Below the pieces are notes generated by a model. It did no database searches, was not told where the DNA came from, and saw only the letters and a program-made list of their open reading frames with translations. This document shows positions 12,218 to 25,870 of a DNA stretch of 64,000 bases, in pieces. Source of the stretch: Limanda limanda (Eukaryota > Chordata > Actinopteri > Pleuronectiformes > Pleuronectidae); contig NC_083638.1 in NCBI RefSeq assembly GCF_963576545.1, forward strand, positions 26,608,090-26,672,089, written 5' to 3'. The translations under genes were made by a program, and so were the position numbers. Within the stretch, counting starts at the first letter, position 1. Every line of letters starts with the position of its first letter.

Positions 12218-13111
12218 TCAAATAAAAAATTTTGTTGACAATAATAAAACGTTTTGTCGACAATAATAAAACTATAGGGCACGGCCAGGTTTATCCTTTA
12301 AAGGAGGTTTGAGGCAGGGAAGGTTAGGGCAGGGAAAGAGGTGGAAGAAGATGCAGTCAGGGCCGCTTATTATAGCCACTCCAGATTTTAAACAGCAGGT
12401 CTGCAGGTTAAGTAGCAGCATCACTCTGAAGGCTGTCATGCCAGGGATGGCTGCAGATGATAGATGAACTAACATATGGACCCATTAAAGAAAGCTCATC
12501 AGGAGCACATACATCCTCTGCCTGTACCCAGACCTTTGCTCGGTACAGATTGCAGGAACTCACAGTGTCCCCCAAATAGTTGTTGCCATTTGAATAGTAA
12601 AAATGTGGACAAACTGCTGTTGGGAGATTTTTGTCCACTGTCACACCAATTTAAAAGGATGAGACTTTCATTGACTAGTGTGATATCACGCATCAACGAT
12701 GGATGATAGGTTGGCATCATTTATAGATAAGTCTTCACCAGCGTCCTCCGATCAGCCAGATGGCTTTTAAAGCAACATCTTGTTTTGTTCTGTGAAAGAA
12801 AGAGATTATCTTTTCTTTTTTTGTTTACAGCTTCAAGCGATCAGCGTAAATCTTTAATTGTGAGTTAAGTTCTACACGGATAAATATTACACTGTCCCTG
12901 AAAAGGACTCAGGGGGATTTTATTGAACAAATTGCAAAGAGGTTAAGCAGAAATCACACAGATGGTCACTCCTGAGCCCGGTGGCCTAGAACAACACCTG
13001 TAGCTGGATTGATCTATAGGTTGGGGAAACAGATCAGTCATTTGGATCAACTCTAAATATAAACAAGCAAAATCTGTTTCAAGGTGGCATCTTTGGAGGT
13101 CTTTGACCTGA
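12218..13111. other. Intergenic with a short tandem duplication
   Basis: A 22-bp unit, TTTTGTTGACAATAATAAAA(C), is repeated once with one change at 12230-12275. Nothing else is recognised. Confidence 0.5.
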
Positions 13112-14140
13112 CACTGGGCCTCATTCACAAATCTGGGATACATCAATATGTTTTGTTACCTACATTTGTTCTCAGATTTCCATCAAATTTAAAACTTCCT
13201 CAGACCATGTGTATGCACAAATGAAGGTCCGGCAGTCCTATAAAATTTAAACAAACCCTTTAAACCAATTCCATTCCATGTGAATTGACAACAATAATTT
13301 AATTTACGAATGCATTGACCAAATGTATTAAATAACCATGAAATTGACCCCCTTTCATCATCATTTATTGTCATTAAAATCTTCCACTTTACCAGTTGAG
13401 ATTTTATATTTAGTTTACACTAAATTATATAAGAATGTTCATTTTGAAATGGAACAGTTTTGGCTTTCATTACACAAGTTAACTGTAGCTGTAATTAGCT
13501 GTAAACTGGAGGGACTGGTAGCTTAGTCCTTTGTTCATCGCCATTCATCTCCACATAAGAAAACCAGCCCAACTGGGACAGGAGCTGGGAGTGAGGAGGA
13601 AACAGACTCCAATAGAGACACAGGATGACCAGACCTTTGATGTGTGTCTGATCCTGAAGCATCGTGACATAATTTTTCAGCGGAGTCCACATTCTTGTTG
13701 CATCCTAGAATGGAGAAATGTGCAGGACAAAGCATTCAGCGCCTCAGTTATTGCAGCCCAGGTTTAATTTCTTTAATCATCGTCACTCTGGAGCACACGC
13801 CACAGGGAAGTATTCGTTTTGTGGCTTCCATCTCCGACACAATTGTTTCAATTTCTGCTGTAAAATAATTTTTCTCTCTTATAACTTCAATTTCTCTGTT
13901 CAGCACACCGCCCGCTTAATAACAAACAGATCTCCTTATATGGAGAAATAGAGTCGTGGCAGTAGGCTAATTACAGAGAGCAGACACACGCCTGAATGAT
14001 TCTGATTCACAAACATACACATGGTGGGGAGTACAAAATTGGCTGGTACGCACGTTTATTGATCCAGCACTCAATGTCACTTCTTTTCTGCGGAGAGTAA
14101 GAACATTTCTGCGAAACATTTAAGTGAATGAGGCCCAATG
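13112..14140. mobile_element. Long inverted-repeat-flanked element (GGGCCTCATT type)
   Basis: The left end CACTGGGCCTCATTCAC and the right end GTGAATGAGGCCCAATG are inverted copies with one mismatch over 17 bases, 1029 bp apart. The GGGCCTCATT(T/C)A terminus is characteristic of a MITE group common in fish. The interior has no recognisable transposase; the middle (13500-13800) looks unrelated and may be a later insertion or captured sequence. No target duplication was resolved. Confidence 0.55.
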
Positions 14141-14224
14141 TGTTTATGACAATGGTTTACCAATAAATGTCGAGGTCAGTGTATACATTGCAGTAAGAAG
14201 CATGAAATTACTTTTGATTCATTT

Positions 14225-14770
14225 TGAAACTGTAGCAGGTCAGAGGACGTCAGCTGAGCAGACGGTCCTTCATGTGTGGCCCAGGATACATTTGCATTTA
14301 AACGTGAAAAGATTGTGGCCACACGGGTCCTGGACCACCTCCCAATGAGGTCTGAGTGATTGGATCTCAGGGCGCATGGACAACACGTTTGGGTGCGTTC
14401 TCATGTAGCGCCGTTCACTTTGAATCCAATTCATTCACGATGGTTGCTCTGAAAGTTTTGAAAAGCCAATGGAAATGTATTACCATTGCATCAGACGTCT
14501 TGGGTAATTTGAATTGCCTGGCACTAACAACAGCAACGCATTTGGTCTTTGCAAATGGAATGATATATATCATTTGCATAGAGAGAGGACGTGAGATCCG
14601 ATGTGGTCACTTAGGACAAATGTGGAGATGCATTCTAATGCCAGGTGTGAACTCAGGTACTCAGAGCTGTCCACTTGTGTTCGGATCACTCAAGATGAAT
14701 CTTAATGCCAGGTATGAACAGAGCCACTACTGTGTAACTGCAGCAGCACACTTTGTTGTGCAGATGGAGT
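14225..14770. repeat. Interspersed DNA-transposon-like repeat
   Basis: The sequence contains TGTGGCCACACGGGTCCTGG, GATTGGATCTCAG and GGGTGCGTTCTCATGTAG, a combination familiar from fish non-autonomous elements. The motif AATGCCAGGTRTGAAC occurs twice (14638 and 14704 areas), showing internal duplication. The open frames across it are incidental. Confidence 0.5.
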
Positions 14771-17700
14771 CTTTGTCATGTTGATGCTCCTAATATTGCT
14801 GAGAGGGGGGGCGGGGCACTCCAGTACGGGGACACACAGACATTTATCACAACAGCCTGCTGTTTTGTAGACAGAATTTCGGAAAATCTCAAACAACTTC
14901 CTGTTCAACCTGACTGTGAGCACATTTCTGCGACTATAAAATTCAAATGTATTCAATGTTATGGAGGCAGTGCAACATGCTTGAAATGCAGGACTTTTGC
15001 ATCCATGAAGATACGAAAAATGTCATGTACACATACATATTTGTGTCATATCACACTTGATAGCATCGATGACAATGTTGTGAAACAGGACTGTAGTGCA
15101 ACATGTGATGAGATACTTCAGTCAAGGTTAGACGAGGTTGATCCCTTAGTTTAATTCCAGCCTGAAGAGAGAATCAATACTATAACTCATGAAATGGAAG
15201 AGAATTGCTCAGAATAAATATACATTTTCTTAAGTTAGTATTAGCAGTGAAGTGAGTTGGCTGCAAGCAGACATAATTCATCATATTATAACATGCATCA
15301 TTATTCTCCAGAGTCCATGTCTGAAAACAGCTTAACTGGACAGACACATCTATGAGTGGCTGCTATAAGAAGAGACTTTGGGGGAAATAATACTGTAGCT
15401 TAACAAAGTAGAATCAGAAGTGAAGAGTACACAGGTACAGAATAGTTAATGGCAGGTGGGCATTTTTAAGTGGCTGCTAATTAAGCTGTCTCTTACATAC
15501 ACTGAATGTGGTGCAACAGGTCAGCATCTGGATTAATAATCAGGATTTGACAAAGCAATACTGATGCTGACTGCTCTGTATCGACTGTCCCCACAAGGAA
15601 AATGTCAAAATGTGTTATTGTTAAGATGCATTAAACTTGTTTACTATATTTACATTTATCTGAAAAGGACCTCTAGTGGCCATATGAATAATGCCTCCTA
15701 GTCTGTCTGGACCAAAGGTGGAAGCAGTGTCTGTAGAGCAGAAGTACCTCATGGGGCTGAGGTCTGGGTGGTTTGTGGCTAAATCAAATCAAGCCTCAAC
15801 TACTGTGCTGGCTGATCATAAACAGATCAATACATTGTGTAATGCTTTTGGAAAGTATGTACAAATAACGCTCAATCCTGTTGATCAGAGCTTGATGTAA
15901 AAATTTGCCAGGCCAGTCATCTTGAGAGTTGTGTTCATAATGGATGATTCACTGCTCAAGATTTACAATCCGTGTCAGCACTCAGTGCCAATGCAGAAAG
16001 TGGTCGGCCTTTATTCAATGAAATGGAAAGTAAAGTTGTGGACTTTCGGTTGATGGATGGACATGCAACACATTTGACTTCCATACAAAAGACTAGAGTT
16101 CATGGTGTGTCACAGAGAGTCAGTTAAAGTTTACACCTACTCTTACAGGAGTTAGTTGCCTGAATGTAATCCTACCTTTACGGATCAATTTTTGGGATTT
16201 TACTGTCATATTTTCCACACCTCAAGTCTGCAAAAAAATGTCGCTGTCAGTGGGAATAAGTTGTGAACACAACCTAATAACGTTTTATGTTGATATTGCA
16301 AACATATATTTAAACAACAGTTTCACAGCAAAGTTATAGTTCATTGAGTCCGACCTTTGTCCATCTGTTGACTCTCTTTTAGCTAGGTTTTTGGTCTCTA
16401 CCTACTCTTAGGGGAAACAGAAACTCACTTAAGCTCCTGAGGATTCAGGCGATGAGTGGTGCAACAGGCAGAGACAGGACAGGACGTGAAGAATGATTTC
16501 TGCTGTGGAGATCACACGTTTTCGTTCACAGCACATCGGCCCTTGTCACCAAAAACTTTCTTGATATCTTCGTCTTCTGCTTGTGTGGCATTTGAAGCTC
16601 AGGAAAGCAGAAGAGATCTTTAGATTCAAGGGGGTTATGTGTTGTAGATTCATCTTTGTGAGAGACCAATGTCACACCTTCACATTACTTTTACATTGTA
16701 ATTTGATTCTCTATGATAATCATACCCACTTCAAGCAAACCTTAGGGCTCATATGTAGATGTTGTAGAAAGCTTTTCTTTTTTGATATTGGAATAAGTTT
16801 ACAACAGAAACAAAAACAAATTCTTTGCTGTTTGCAGAACTCACCATCATCAGCAATGTTGTATGGCTATCGTGTTGGATGAAATTTTCATATGTGTGGA
16901 TTTGAAAATCAATTGAAAGCAGCTACGTTGTCACGCAGGAGTTTGAAGACTTTCGGATGTTTGTACAGAGAGTGACTGTGGTGGCCTTTTTTCCTGGGAT
17001 ATAATGTATATACACTTTCTAATCTACATATTTCTAAAGGCCTGCAGCCTGCTGAGTTATCCTCTTCCTCTCTTTATTAAATTATTTTTTGTCTTTTGTT
17101 TTTGTATGGGTTTATCATTTTTAAAACATCTCTTTTCACACATCTTCAAACATCTGCATCATTCACAATGACCAACTTTAAATTAACTGTATTTTTTACC
17201 CCAGATTGAAAGGTTTATTGAGCAGTTAGACCACTATGGAAAAATGTACAAAAGTCACACACTTGATTTTCATGCTTGTTTTAGTATAAAATTGAAATGA
17301 AATCTTAATTTCAATAGGTAGATGTTGTGATTATAAATAAAAATAATTGCTTTTTAGATGTCAAAATGAAATGTTTATGAGCAGTTCCTCCTTTGATGGA
17401 GCGAGAGCTGCCTTTGAGCAGTGAATTATCGGTTCACTCTGTCAACGTGGCTCTGTCATCATATTGATGATGAGAGTGGCCACATATTCCGGGAATATTT
17501 TAAGTCTGAAATATAACCACCGTTAATTATTCCTGACAGAAAACATAGTAAATTCTAAATTTAATGATGCTCCTGTTTTCCTGAAATAATCGCCTGTTCC
17601 ATTAAGTTTGGCTGATATATGAAGATCTGTGTTTCTGAGTTGACAACGACCCACGCAGGCCATCGTTCTTGTCCCAGTAGATAACCCTTAGTAAACTGCC

Positions 17701-18810
17701 AGAGAGCTTGTTTATATATATTGTTTTTCTTTTCAATCGTCCTTTCTTGGATATGGCAGACATGTTTCCCCCTCATATTCCAGGATAATTGGCAACCTTA
17801 TTTTAATTTGCATCAAGTCTCTCCCAACACACTCTAACGAAACAGACAGGATCTTGTTTTTTCTTTATTCATCATTTTTTTGGGACTGCTCATGTTCTAG
17901 ACAATTTTAGTAAATTTACTGTTCAACTAGACTACAGTAAACGTTTGTTTAGAAACTTGGCTTCTATGTTAAGTAGACGAAACTGTTTTTCTATAATAAG
18001 AAACTGGGACGAAGTTGGATTGATTGGTCAAATTAGACCCACTACTTTCTTCTTTAATCTTATGTGTTATATGTGGGTAGATCTTCTTGAAAAATAAAGA
18101 AACTGGCATTTTATTCCTAATAATTTATACAGAAATTAAAATCCTGTAAGGAGATGGCATGATTAATTAGTTGTTTACTATACTGAGTAAACTCTCCCTC
18201 ACCTCTGATTTAACCTTTTTCTGCTGCAAGCTCATTAGAATAAATGGTTGTTATGGAATGGATTAAATTTATCTTCATTTCAATAAAATCATTTGGCACG
18301 CCTTTAAAAAAGCTTGCATGTTGACTCTGATGCTCCAACTTCTATCACGAGATACACTGTATTTTAAATTGCAACAAACATGCTGTCCCTGATTTACTCA
18401 TACTATCAAGTATTAAGGCCAGTTAATGTTTTCTACTTGCCCTCGGAGGGGCACAGACTGCTGACATTGACGAGACATTTTCTTTTTATACTGCAATTGG
18501 GGTGTAAATGTGCTCTAGCACGGCATTGAAAAGTAAAAATGATTGCGACATGTTGACAGTTCACAAAGAATCTGTTCAGTTTACTTTTATGATGCATCCA
18601 AAGTCAACTTGGAACAGGAAGTGTGTACAGTATGTTGATACAATGAAGAGCCTTGAGCGCAGTTGTTCAGACAATCCCAAAAAAACACTAATGAACATCA
18701 TGAGGCACTAGAATCAGTGGAATTCAGCCTCTGGGGAATATGAATGTCATTTATTGAATATCGCCCGTTGTGGACCAAAGTTGTGGTCTGGCAGGGACAG
18801 ATACGTTACT
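14771..18810. other. Intergenic, no gene recognised
   Basis: A 133-codon open frame at 14753-15154 has no recognised domain and begins inside a repeat, so I do not call it a gene. The remainder is AT-rich with no supported feature. Confidence 0.5.
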
Positions 18811-19005
18811 CAAGGAGGTCAAGTTTTCACCAATGTGTCTTTGTCTGTTTGTTACACAATTACACAAAAAAAAATTTTTTCCATGAAACTTTGTAGAAGG
18901 GCGGGCAGAGCCTGAGAAAAAACCCTTCAAACCTGGAAAAGATTGAGATTTTTTTTTACCTTCCTTTTTTAGTAAGATAAGGCGTTAAGCCTTGGTGGAA
19001 TGGTT
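18811..19005 (+). repeat. Fish interspersed repeat family D, copy 1 (internally deleted)
   Basis: It starts CAAGGAGGTCAAGTTTTCAC, then TGTCTGTTTGTTACAC and CCATGAAACTTTGTAGAAGG, the left half of a repeat I recognise from many fish genomes. It then jumps to the right end (GCCTTGGTGGAATGG). The ends AAGGAGG / CCTTGG are partly complementary. Confidence 0.6.
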
Positions 19006-20072
19006 GGGGAAAACATTTGGACAATTGGAGGTATTTGTCTGAGCCCAATTACCACTTCTTTCAGACTGAAATGCCAGCCGTACACCTACTGTATCTCATG
19101 AAATGGCTTGATGCATGTGAGCATTAAACTTGAGTTTTGTACTACCATGCTTCAGCTCTCTCTCATTGGGTTTTGTGTTTTTGTTTGTTTTCTGTAAAAT
19201 AGATGAATAGATGCCTTCCATTTATTTGATGTAGTCTGCCTCTGTGAAATGAAAGCTTCTTCATTCATTTACATGCACATTAGCATCCTGGGTACTGTTG
19301 GCTTACTTCACTAATCTGATGTAAATGAGAAACCTGGTTTTCTTACAGGCCCTCTCTACCTATATGGTCCACAGCGGTGATTATTATTATCCTGATTAGA
19401 CCTCTGAGCGCTGTGTGGGTGTGTTCACAGGGAGCTGGGCTGAACTCTCTCTGGCCTGTGAGTTGGAAACGAAGTGTTATCATACTGACCTCGTGTGTTT
19501 CAGCTTCACTCTGTTGATTAGTCTTTTAAACTGATGTCTACACAAGTGATCAGAACATGTATAATGTTGATTACATCACAGAAACATTCAAATACAGCTG
19601 CCATAAGTCCAAAAGTATTTCTGCAATCAGCCCCCCCCTCCACACACACAAACACACACACATTCAACAATATCAATTTCTATATACATATATAGAGAGA
19701 GATATTTATTTTACTTATTTAAATTATTTTGAGTTTATAAGAAAAATTAAGTTTATTATTATATATTGACATTATATTCACATATTGAGTAAAGTGTTTG
19801 TTCGACATCGCGGATACCCAGAATATTGTCTTGGTAAGTAAAACGGACTCAAAACTCCACAGGGCATCTTTTTATTTGATGTTGAAAAGATGGATTAATT
19901 TTAAGACTTGACCCTAAATAAACCAAATGTGTGTGTATTGTCAATAACTTGATTCTCTCCAACATGGCATGCCAGCATGGTATAACATTGGTGCCTGAAG
20001 GCAGCAGCAGCTCTGCTTTTAAGTAAATATAATACGTCAACATGCTCTGCTACACATATTGGCTCCTGCATC

Positions 20073-20124
20073 CCGGTACTATATATATATATATATATAC
20101 CGGTACTATATATATATATATATG
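20073..20124. repeat. (AT)n with duplicated CCGGTAC units
   Basis: Two CCGGTACTA(TA)n units lie in tandem; the TACCGGTA junction is a palindrome and the whole tract is self-complementary and cruciform-prone. Confidence 0.8.
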
Positions 20125-20864
20125 CAGTATAAATGTGACTTATGCAGTAACAAACAACTACTAGTCTGCCTCCTATCAAAGACTGACTTATGGCATTAAT
20201 TGCTTAATTTATTCAATGTGCAGATGTAGGGGGTTCCAAATGCAGAACAGAAATAATGCATCGGTTAAGTGATAATCAAAAAATGATTTTGTCACCAAGA
20301 TACATCTGCTTCAGAAATTTGAATGTATGTTTCCAACTCTGAAAAATGTATTCAGCGCTTTTTGAATCAGTCAGAACTTTTGGTGTTAGCAACAAGGAGA
20401 GACAGAGGGAGAATAAACAGGGTCATGGCTCAAATGAAAACCTGGGCAGGCCACATAGGTCAGTGTAGGTCAGTGTTTTATGCAGCGTGTTGACACACTT
20501 TACCTGAGCAGAGGACTAATTGTTCTAAAAAAAACTTCAAGACACTGGACCATGTGTACAGGTTTTTTGATTGATTTTGATATGTGTGCAAATGTAGGAC
20601 AGAGACGGACAGGGAGGGATCTACCAGGGTCACAATAGCCTTGGCAGATGAATAGCAACATTAGTTATTTTAACTGTGTGTCCTTATTTCCAAAATCCAA
20701 GTCACTGAAACTAAAAAAAAATCCCCTTTAAAATCAGCCAGTTTCTCCAGCTGAAGATTGGAACATTTATAGACTGTCTCACTACACAGCCTGTCCTCTC
20801 ACTGCACTGTCAGCCCAAATGTTTTAACCAAAAGGCAACAGCTTTGAATCATAAATTCACTGGA

Positions 20865-21765
20865 AACGAGACAGACTAAACTCAAGAACTGGTGGTGGAT
20901 TTCCGCAGGCCAGACACTCCCCCACCCTGATACCGGTGAACATCCAGGGACTGGACGTAGACTCAGTGACCTCTTATAAATACCTGGGTGTTCACCTGAA
21001 CAATACACTGGACTGGACGGATCATGCCAGTGCACTCTTTAAGAAGACTGAGGTATTTTGGAGTGCAGGGGGCACTCCAAAAAAACCTTTTATGACGCTG
21101 TGGTGGCATCGGCCATCTTCTGTGGAGTAGGTTGCATGGGCAGCAGCATTTCAACTGCTGACAGGAAGAGACTGGATAGACTGATCAGAAGGGCCAGCTC
21201 GGTCCTGGGATACCTGCTTGACCCAGTGGAGGTGGTGGGACAGAGGAGGATGATGGTGAAGCTGTCTTCTCTGATGGACAACCAGTCCCACCCCCTGCAG
21301 GACACCATCACAGCACTGGGCAGCTCCTGCAGCGACAGACTGATCCACCCTACGTGTCTGAAGGAGAGGTATCGCAGGTCGTTCCTTCCTGCAGCAGTGA
21401 GACAGTACGACCAGCTATTCTATAAGCAAATTCACCACCATTATGGACCTCACTTTAACACTTTAAATCTGAACTGTGCAATATTCACTGTACTATATTC
21501 ATCTGTCTGAGCAATATCAACGGTTCATGTGCAATCCATCCACTGTAAATATCCTCACATTGCATATATTTTTTCCTGTCTTTATACTGTATATACCCGT
21601 TTAATTACATTCATGTTTGTCTATATTTCTTTATATTTTGTATATATTCCTTACACATCAGTATTGCATGTTACTTATAACATGCTGATGTCTTTTTGAC
21701 TCTTGCTGCTGTAATACTGCAAATTTCCCCATTGTGGGACTAAAAAAGGACTTTCTGTCTTATAT
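20865..21765 (+). mobile_element. 5'-truncated non-LTR retrotransposon (Rex1/L2-like LINE)
   Basis: This is the 3' end of a non-LTR element. The reading frame begins ELVVDFRR (about 20887) and continues NIQGLDVDSVTSYKYLGVHL, the YLGV region C-terminal to the reverse-transcriptase core in Rex1/L2-type LINEs. A frameshift near 21058-21085, with a short deletion, moves to a second frame holding TFYDAVVASAI, RLDRLIRRASSVLG and ERYRRSFLPAAVRQYDQ, ending at 21510. A 3' UTR follows and ends AAATTTCCCCATTGTGGGAC, TAAAAAAGGA, the usual terminal box. Endonuclease and the RT catalytic motif are missing, so it cannot move by itself. The clade (Rex1 or L2/CR1) is inferred from memory. Confidence 0.8.
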
Positions 21766-21839
21766 CGTAACCATCAGTATACTTCACCTGGTTCGTTCTG
21801 ATAACATACATTTTATTTATTATCTACCTACACCATTGA

Positions 21840-22175
21840 GGTTGTGTTTTCATCTGCAGTTTTTCTTTGATAGCAAGATTATGCAAAAACGAATGAATGG
21901 ATTACCACAATACATGGTGGACTGAAGTGGTGTGGGTCAAGGAAGATGGATTCAATACACTTACAACATCCCAATATAAGGTGTTTTTCACGGATTCATG
22001 GATCTTAAAGAGAAAAGTCAGGTATATTCAGGGCACTGAAATTTATGACTGTGTACAATTTTATGCATATCCAGATAAAAAAAAGATCAGGTACTTGAAA
22101 TGTGGTTTTGTAAGGGGACTCTGGGGCCCAGGAGGTATATCTGCTCTGCTGAATGTCATTCTGGTTTCCTTCTGA
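21840..22175 (+). repeat. Fish interspersed repeat family D, copy 2
   Basis: This more complete right half contains ATGGTGGACTGAAGTGG, GGGTCAAGGAAGATGG, ATTCATGGATCTTAA, GTGTACAATTTTATGCATAT and GAAATGTGGTTTTGTAAGGG, and ends in GGAGGTATATCTGCTCTGCT. It directly follows the LINE 3' tail. Copies 1, 3 and 4 share these blocks. Confidence 0.65.
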
Positions 22176-24149
22176 ATTCAGGATTGGCTCCTGCGGCCCT
22201 ATATTATGTAATTCAAAGTGTGGTTGACATTATATTAGAGAAACAATGCAGGTAGTAGCTAATAATTCTCATTCTCAGTCCTGTTTTCCAAATTACCTGT
22301 GAAAATTCCTGATGCTTTTAGCCAACTTTCAGGATCAAGACTCCATTTAGAATGAGAGTGGATATGTTGTTCACCAATTATGGGGAACAATTGGGGAACT
22401 TTATCCCCAGATGGGCCCAAAATCTAAGTTTCATGTTATCAACAAAACATTATCTAAGTCGAATGTTCTAGTGAATAAGCGGAAGTTCACACTGTCAGTG
22501 TGACAAATCGGTACCGACCGACTGTCAGGCTGACTTGCAGCATAAAAACAATGACAAATAGGTGGCACACTCCCATATATATATAAAACTACGTCTGGCT
22601 GCCTGTGAGCACTACAACCACTCTTCAAATAACTGCAGCAGTTTACAGCAAATCATCTTGAGTTGCTGCTTTTAAGATAAACAGGAAAGTTTCTTGAGTC
22701 AGGTGGAATAATATGTCCTGAACATAAAGATCACAGTTGAAACACAGCCATAAACTGCATCAAAGTATAGATCAAATATGAAAAACCTTGAAAAAAAAAT
22801 GTTTGGCTTCTTAACATAAGAATATAGTTGAGAGATCTCTTTCAATGTGCTGCCCGCTACAGCCTGTCTAACAGCTTCCTGCATGTCCAAAAGGCTTCTG
22901 GTAAACCAACTACAAGCCATATGGACTGTGAATTATCCAACCACAAAATGTCTGCACTGGCACTAACTTGATCACATTATCTCATTAATATTGAGCTGCA
23001 ACTGCACCTTGAGGCCTCAAACATCTCCTCATACAACCGGACTGCGTTTTGCCTCCCAACGATTCTGTGATTGCACTAAACATGCTGATGTGCATTTTTG
23101 GGAGAGTGTGGAATAATATCATTAGTGGTTTGGTGTAGCCAGAGGGGGAGAGAGAGATTGGTGATTTGCAATAATTACATTAAGAAAGTGATAGTGCCTG
23201 ACTTAAAATGGAATAAACATGAGTGCTTAATGCAACCCTGCATTATTATCCCCATCTCCCCTGCATTGTTCTAAAGAAATTGGGCTTCTGAGAATTCCTA
23301 ATTACTTGTTTTATTCTTGGCCTGGCTTATGAAAGATTAAAATTACGTTTAAGGCAGGCTTCTCCCTCCGTTGTTGCAGGAGTGCTTTTGTATGCCAATA
23401 TCTGGAATACTTATCACAGGAAGGGATATCTCATAAATGTGTGCTCGTGGATACTCATGGCTACTCTGCCAAATTTGTCAGCGGCAAATGTAACATCTAA
23501 ACTCTGTTCAGACATTCTGGGCGAGTGAAACCCAGAGGAGCCCTCTAAAGAAGAGACTGAGGCGAGCGAACGACAGGAAATAAATGGCATGGAAAAACAT
23601 GGGCTTATGATAAGTCTACAGGGAAATGGTTTGTTGGCCCTGTGCCTTTTGATATCAGTTTGAATTAGAATGATATTATTGATTTTTGCCAGCATGGCCT
23701 GAAAACGCGCCTGCAGCCAGTCCTTAGAGAGCAAGGAGACAGAGGCACAAAAAGACGAAAGGACAGAGGGAGGCATGGAGGGAGATAAAGAGGAACAGCC
23801 AGAGGAAGACGAATAGACACAGGGAGGGAGGGAGAAGAATGGGTACATAGAGGGAGGGTTGGAGTAAAGGAAGAGCAAAAGGAGGAAGCATGAGTGAGGG
23901 TCTGCTTGCAGAAATAGAACGACTCCCCAATCAATTGTGCGTCTGTGGCCCTGCTGTGAGACTGCAGGGGATCCCGCAGCAGGAACACATAAAGGAGAGG
24001 TCGTAATGGGCCAATACATGAGATAAATGACATTTACTGCTATGGAAACGACTCCAACCTGGCTGGAGGTTGCCTACCTTGCTGGCAGCAGGTTTGTATT
24101 TATAGTCCTCTCCTGAACCTCAATGTGCAATTTCTCTGCCACCCTACCA
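22176..24149. other. Intergenic; purine-rich tract and possible conserved block
   Basis: About 23150-23340 is rich in TAAT/ATTA motifs and looks like vertebrate conserved non-coding sequence (by appearance only). At 23735-23895 the + strand is a GGGA/GAGG-rich purine tract, which creates a 201-codon artefactual frame on the minus strand. Confidence 0.4.
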
Positions 24150-24216
24150 TCACACACACACGCACACACAGACAGACACACACACACAAACACACACACA
24201 CAAAAAACTGACACAC

Positions 24217-24248
<32 letters not shown>
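24150..24248. repeat. (CA)n microsatellite
   Basis: An interrupted CA dinucleotide tract of about 99 bases with CG and GA interruptions. Confidence 0.95.
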
Positions 24249-24699
24249 CACTCCCTCCTCTTCTATCTCCTCCTCCTCCTGCTCTTCAGCTTTGTGTTTT
24301 GTATCTTTCTTCTCCTCCCTTGGTCTCTGTGATCCTACATTTGATATGCTGCCACCCACGGATCCACATTTCTCCCTTTCCTGCTACCGGTTCCTGGCCG
24401 CCATGGTATTCCAGGGTAGCGCTGCTGGAGACCACCACTTCCTGTTTGCTCAAGAACTGACCTGCTGCTGCTCTAAGTGTTGCGCAGGGCGCCACAGAGG
24501 GGAGCAGCAGTCATGGAGGGCAAAGATCAAATACGTTGAGATTGTGTATGACGCTGTGGCAAATATGCACAGTAGTTGTCTTTACTATCAGTTTATTATT
24601 TAATGATCCAATCATCGGATGGTAACATTAATCTGCTCTCAAAGCAGCTGTGTTCACTATCTTTATAATAACAGTTTAGTAAATGACAATGTGAAATCA

Positions 24700-25110
24700 A
24701 TGTGACAGTGTCAAAGCAGTCAGTTGTAGTGATCAACCCACAGCGAATTATCAGCTGAATCTGCAGCTCCCCTCGGCTTTGCTAAGCTTTATAGCGAGTT
24801 TTAGCGCATTTTTCATCTATCCAGCACAAAATGTGGATGTTTTATTCATTCTCGCAGCTTTCAGTCTGTCAGCTGTATGTGAAAACAGTGAGGAGGCTCT
24901 AACAGCCCACTGGACAGTACTGTACTAAAGGAGCAAATACCTGAGAGCAAAGTGGAGCAGATTTTCCACTCCAGGAGTGGGCGGAGACCAAAAGCGGAGC
25001 TAAAAGAGGAGTGAATACATGTTTTAAAATCAGCTAGGATTTGAATGTTCCTTGAGCACAGCTTCATACATGGACTCATCCGGTGCCAGGGCAAAAAAAT
25101 AAATAAATTC
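24700..25110 (+). repeat. Interspersed repeat family E, copy 1
   Basis: TCTGCAGCTCCCCTCGGCTTT near 24760 matches the reverse complement of 37722-37742 (AGAGCTGAGGGGAACTGCAGA). The flanking TTTATAG and AACAGTGAGGA blocks also correspond. The two copies are in opposite orientation and about 13 kb apart. Confidence 0.45.
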
Positions 25111-25429
25111 AAGGACTGCAGGTGACTTCTCGGGCTTCCGCTGAAATAAGTCATGCTGTAAACCGCCTACAGCTGATAGAGGGCTGATCTGCTATTGATT
25201 ATTGTAACAGAGGGGACACTGGGGAAATGATGGCATGAATGGAATGGGAATTTTTCATTTCTGTGGTGGGCTGTGTGGTTTCTGGAGCCATACAAGGACA
25301 TATTTTACACACAATAAAGATGTTCCTCTGTCTCTAGTCACGTTTCTATTCATTCTGATGCCTTCATTTCAGCTTCAATGACACCTAAAAAGATTTCACA
25401 ATCTATTGTGTACAACACGCTCAGCCCCT

Positions 25430-25870
25430 CTTCTCTCCCTCATACTCTTTATCTCACAATGGGAGATGAATAATTAATTCCTTTTTCAAAGGAAAAGGCC
25501 AAGCACACTCACAATATTGTCCATGAACGAGTCCTTGTAACTCACAGACCATTGTCTCATTCATGTTTCCCTGGGGAGCGATTGCAACACAATTTACTGA
25601 GCGTGGACATTAGTCTGTCAGAACCAGGCCGGAGCCCCTTCCTCCTCAACACAACATCTCTGGTCAACTAATGCTCAGGGGACGGGAAGCATCAGGGAAG
25701 GCTTTGCTCTCAAGTGATGGCTCTTAGCGATGCTTATTCATTAATCAGAGTGTCTGAAAAATACAGCCCTACTTAATGTATCTGCTTTACACATCCTGCA
25801 TAATTTATAAGCAGCAGGAGAATGGCTTCATATTCAGAATGGGTTAAAAGCTTAAAGATCGTTAAGGGAC
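25430..25870. promoter_or_regulatory. Candidate conserved non-coding element
   Basis: Non-repetitive sequence of even composition with homeodomain-type cores (GAATAATTAATTC, TTCATTAATCAG) and no open frame. It resembles developmental enhancers in appearance only; alignment to other fish would decide. Confidence 0.25.

Noticed and set aside
14753..15154. 133-codon open frame
   Set aside because: It starts inside a repeat and has no recognisable motif, homologue or splice-flanked structure.
23414..24019. 201-codon minus-strand frame
   Set aside because: Produced by a purine-rich tract; Ser/Leu/Pro-rich low complexity, no recognisable domain.
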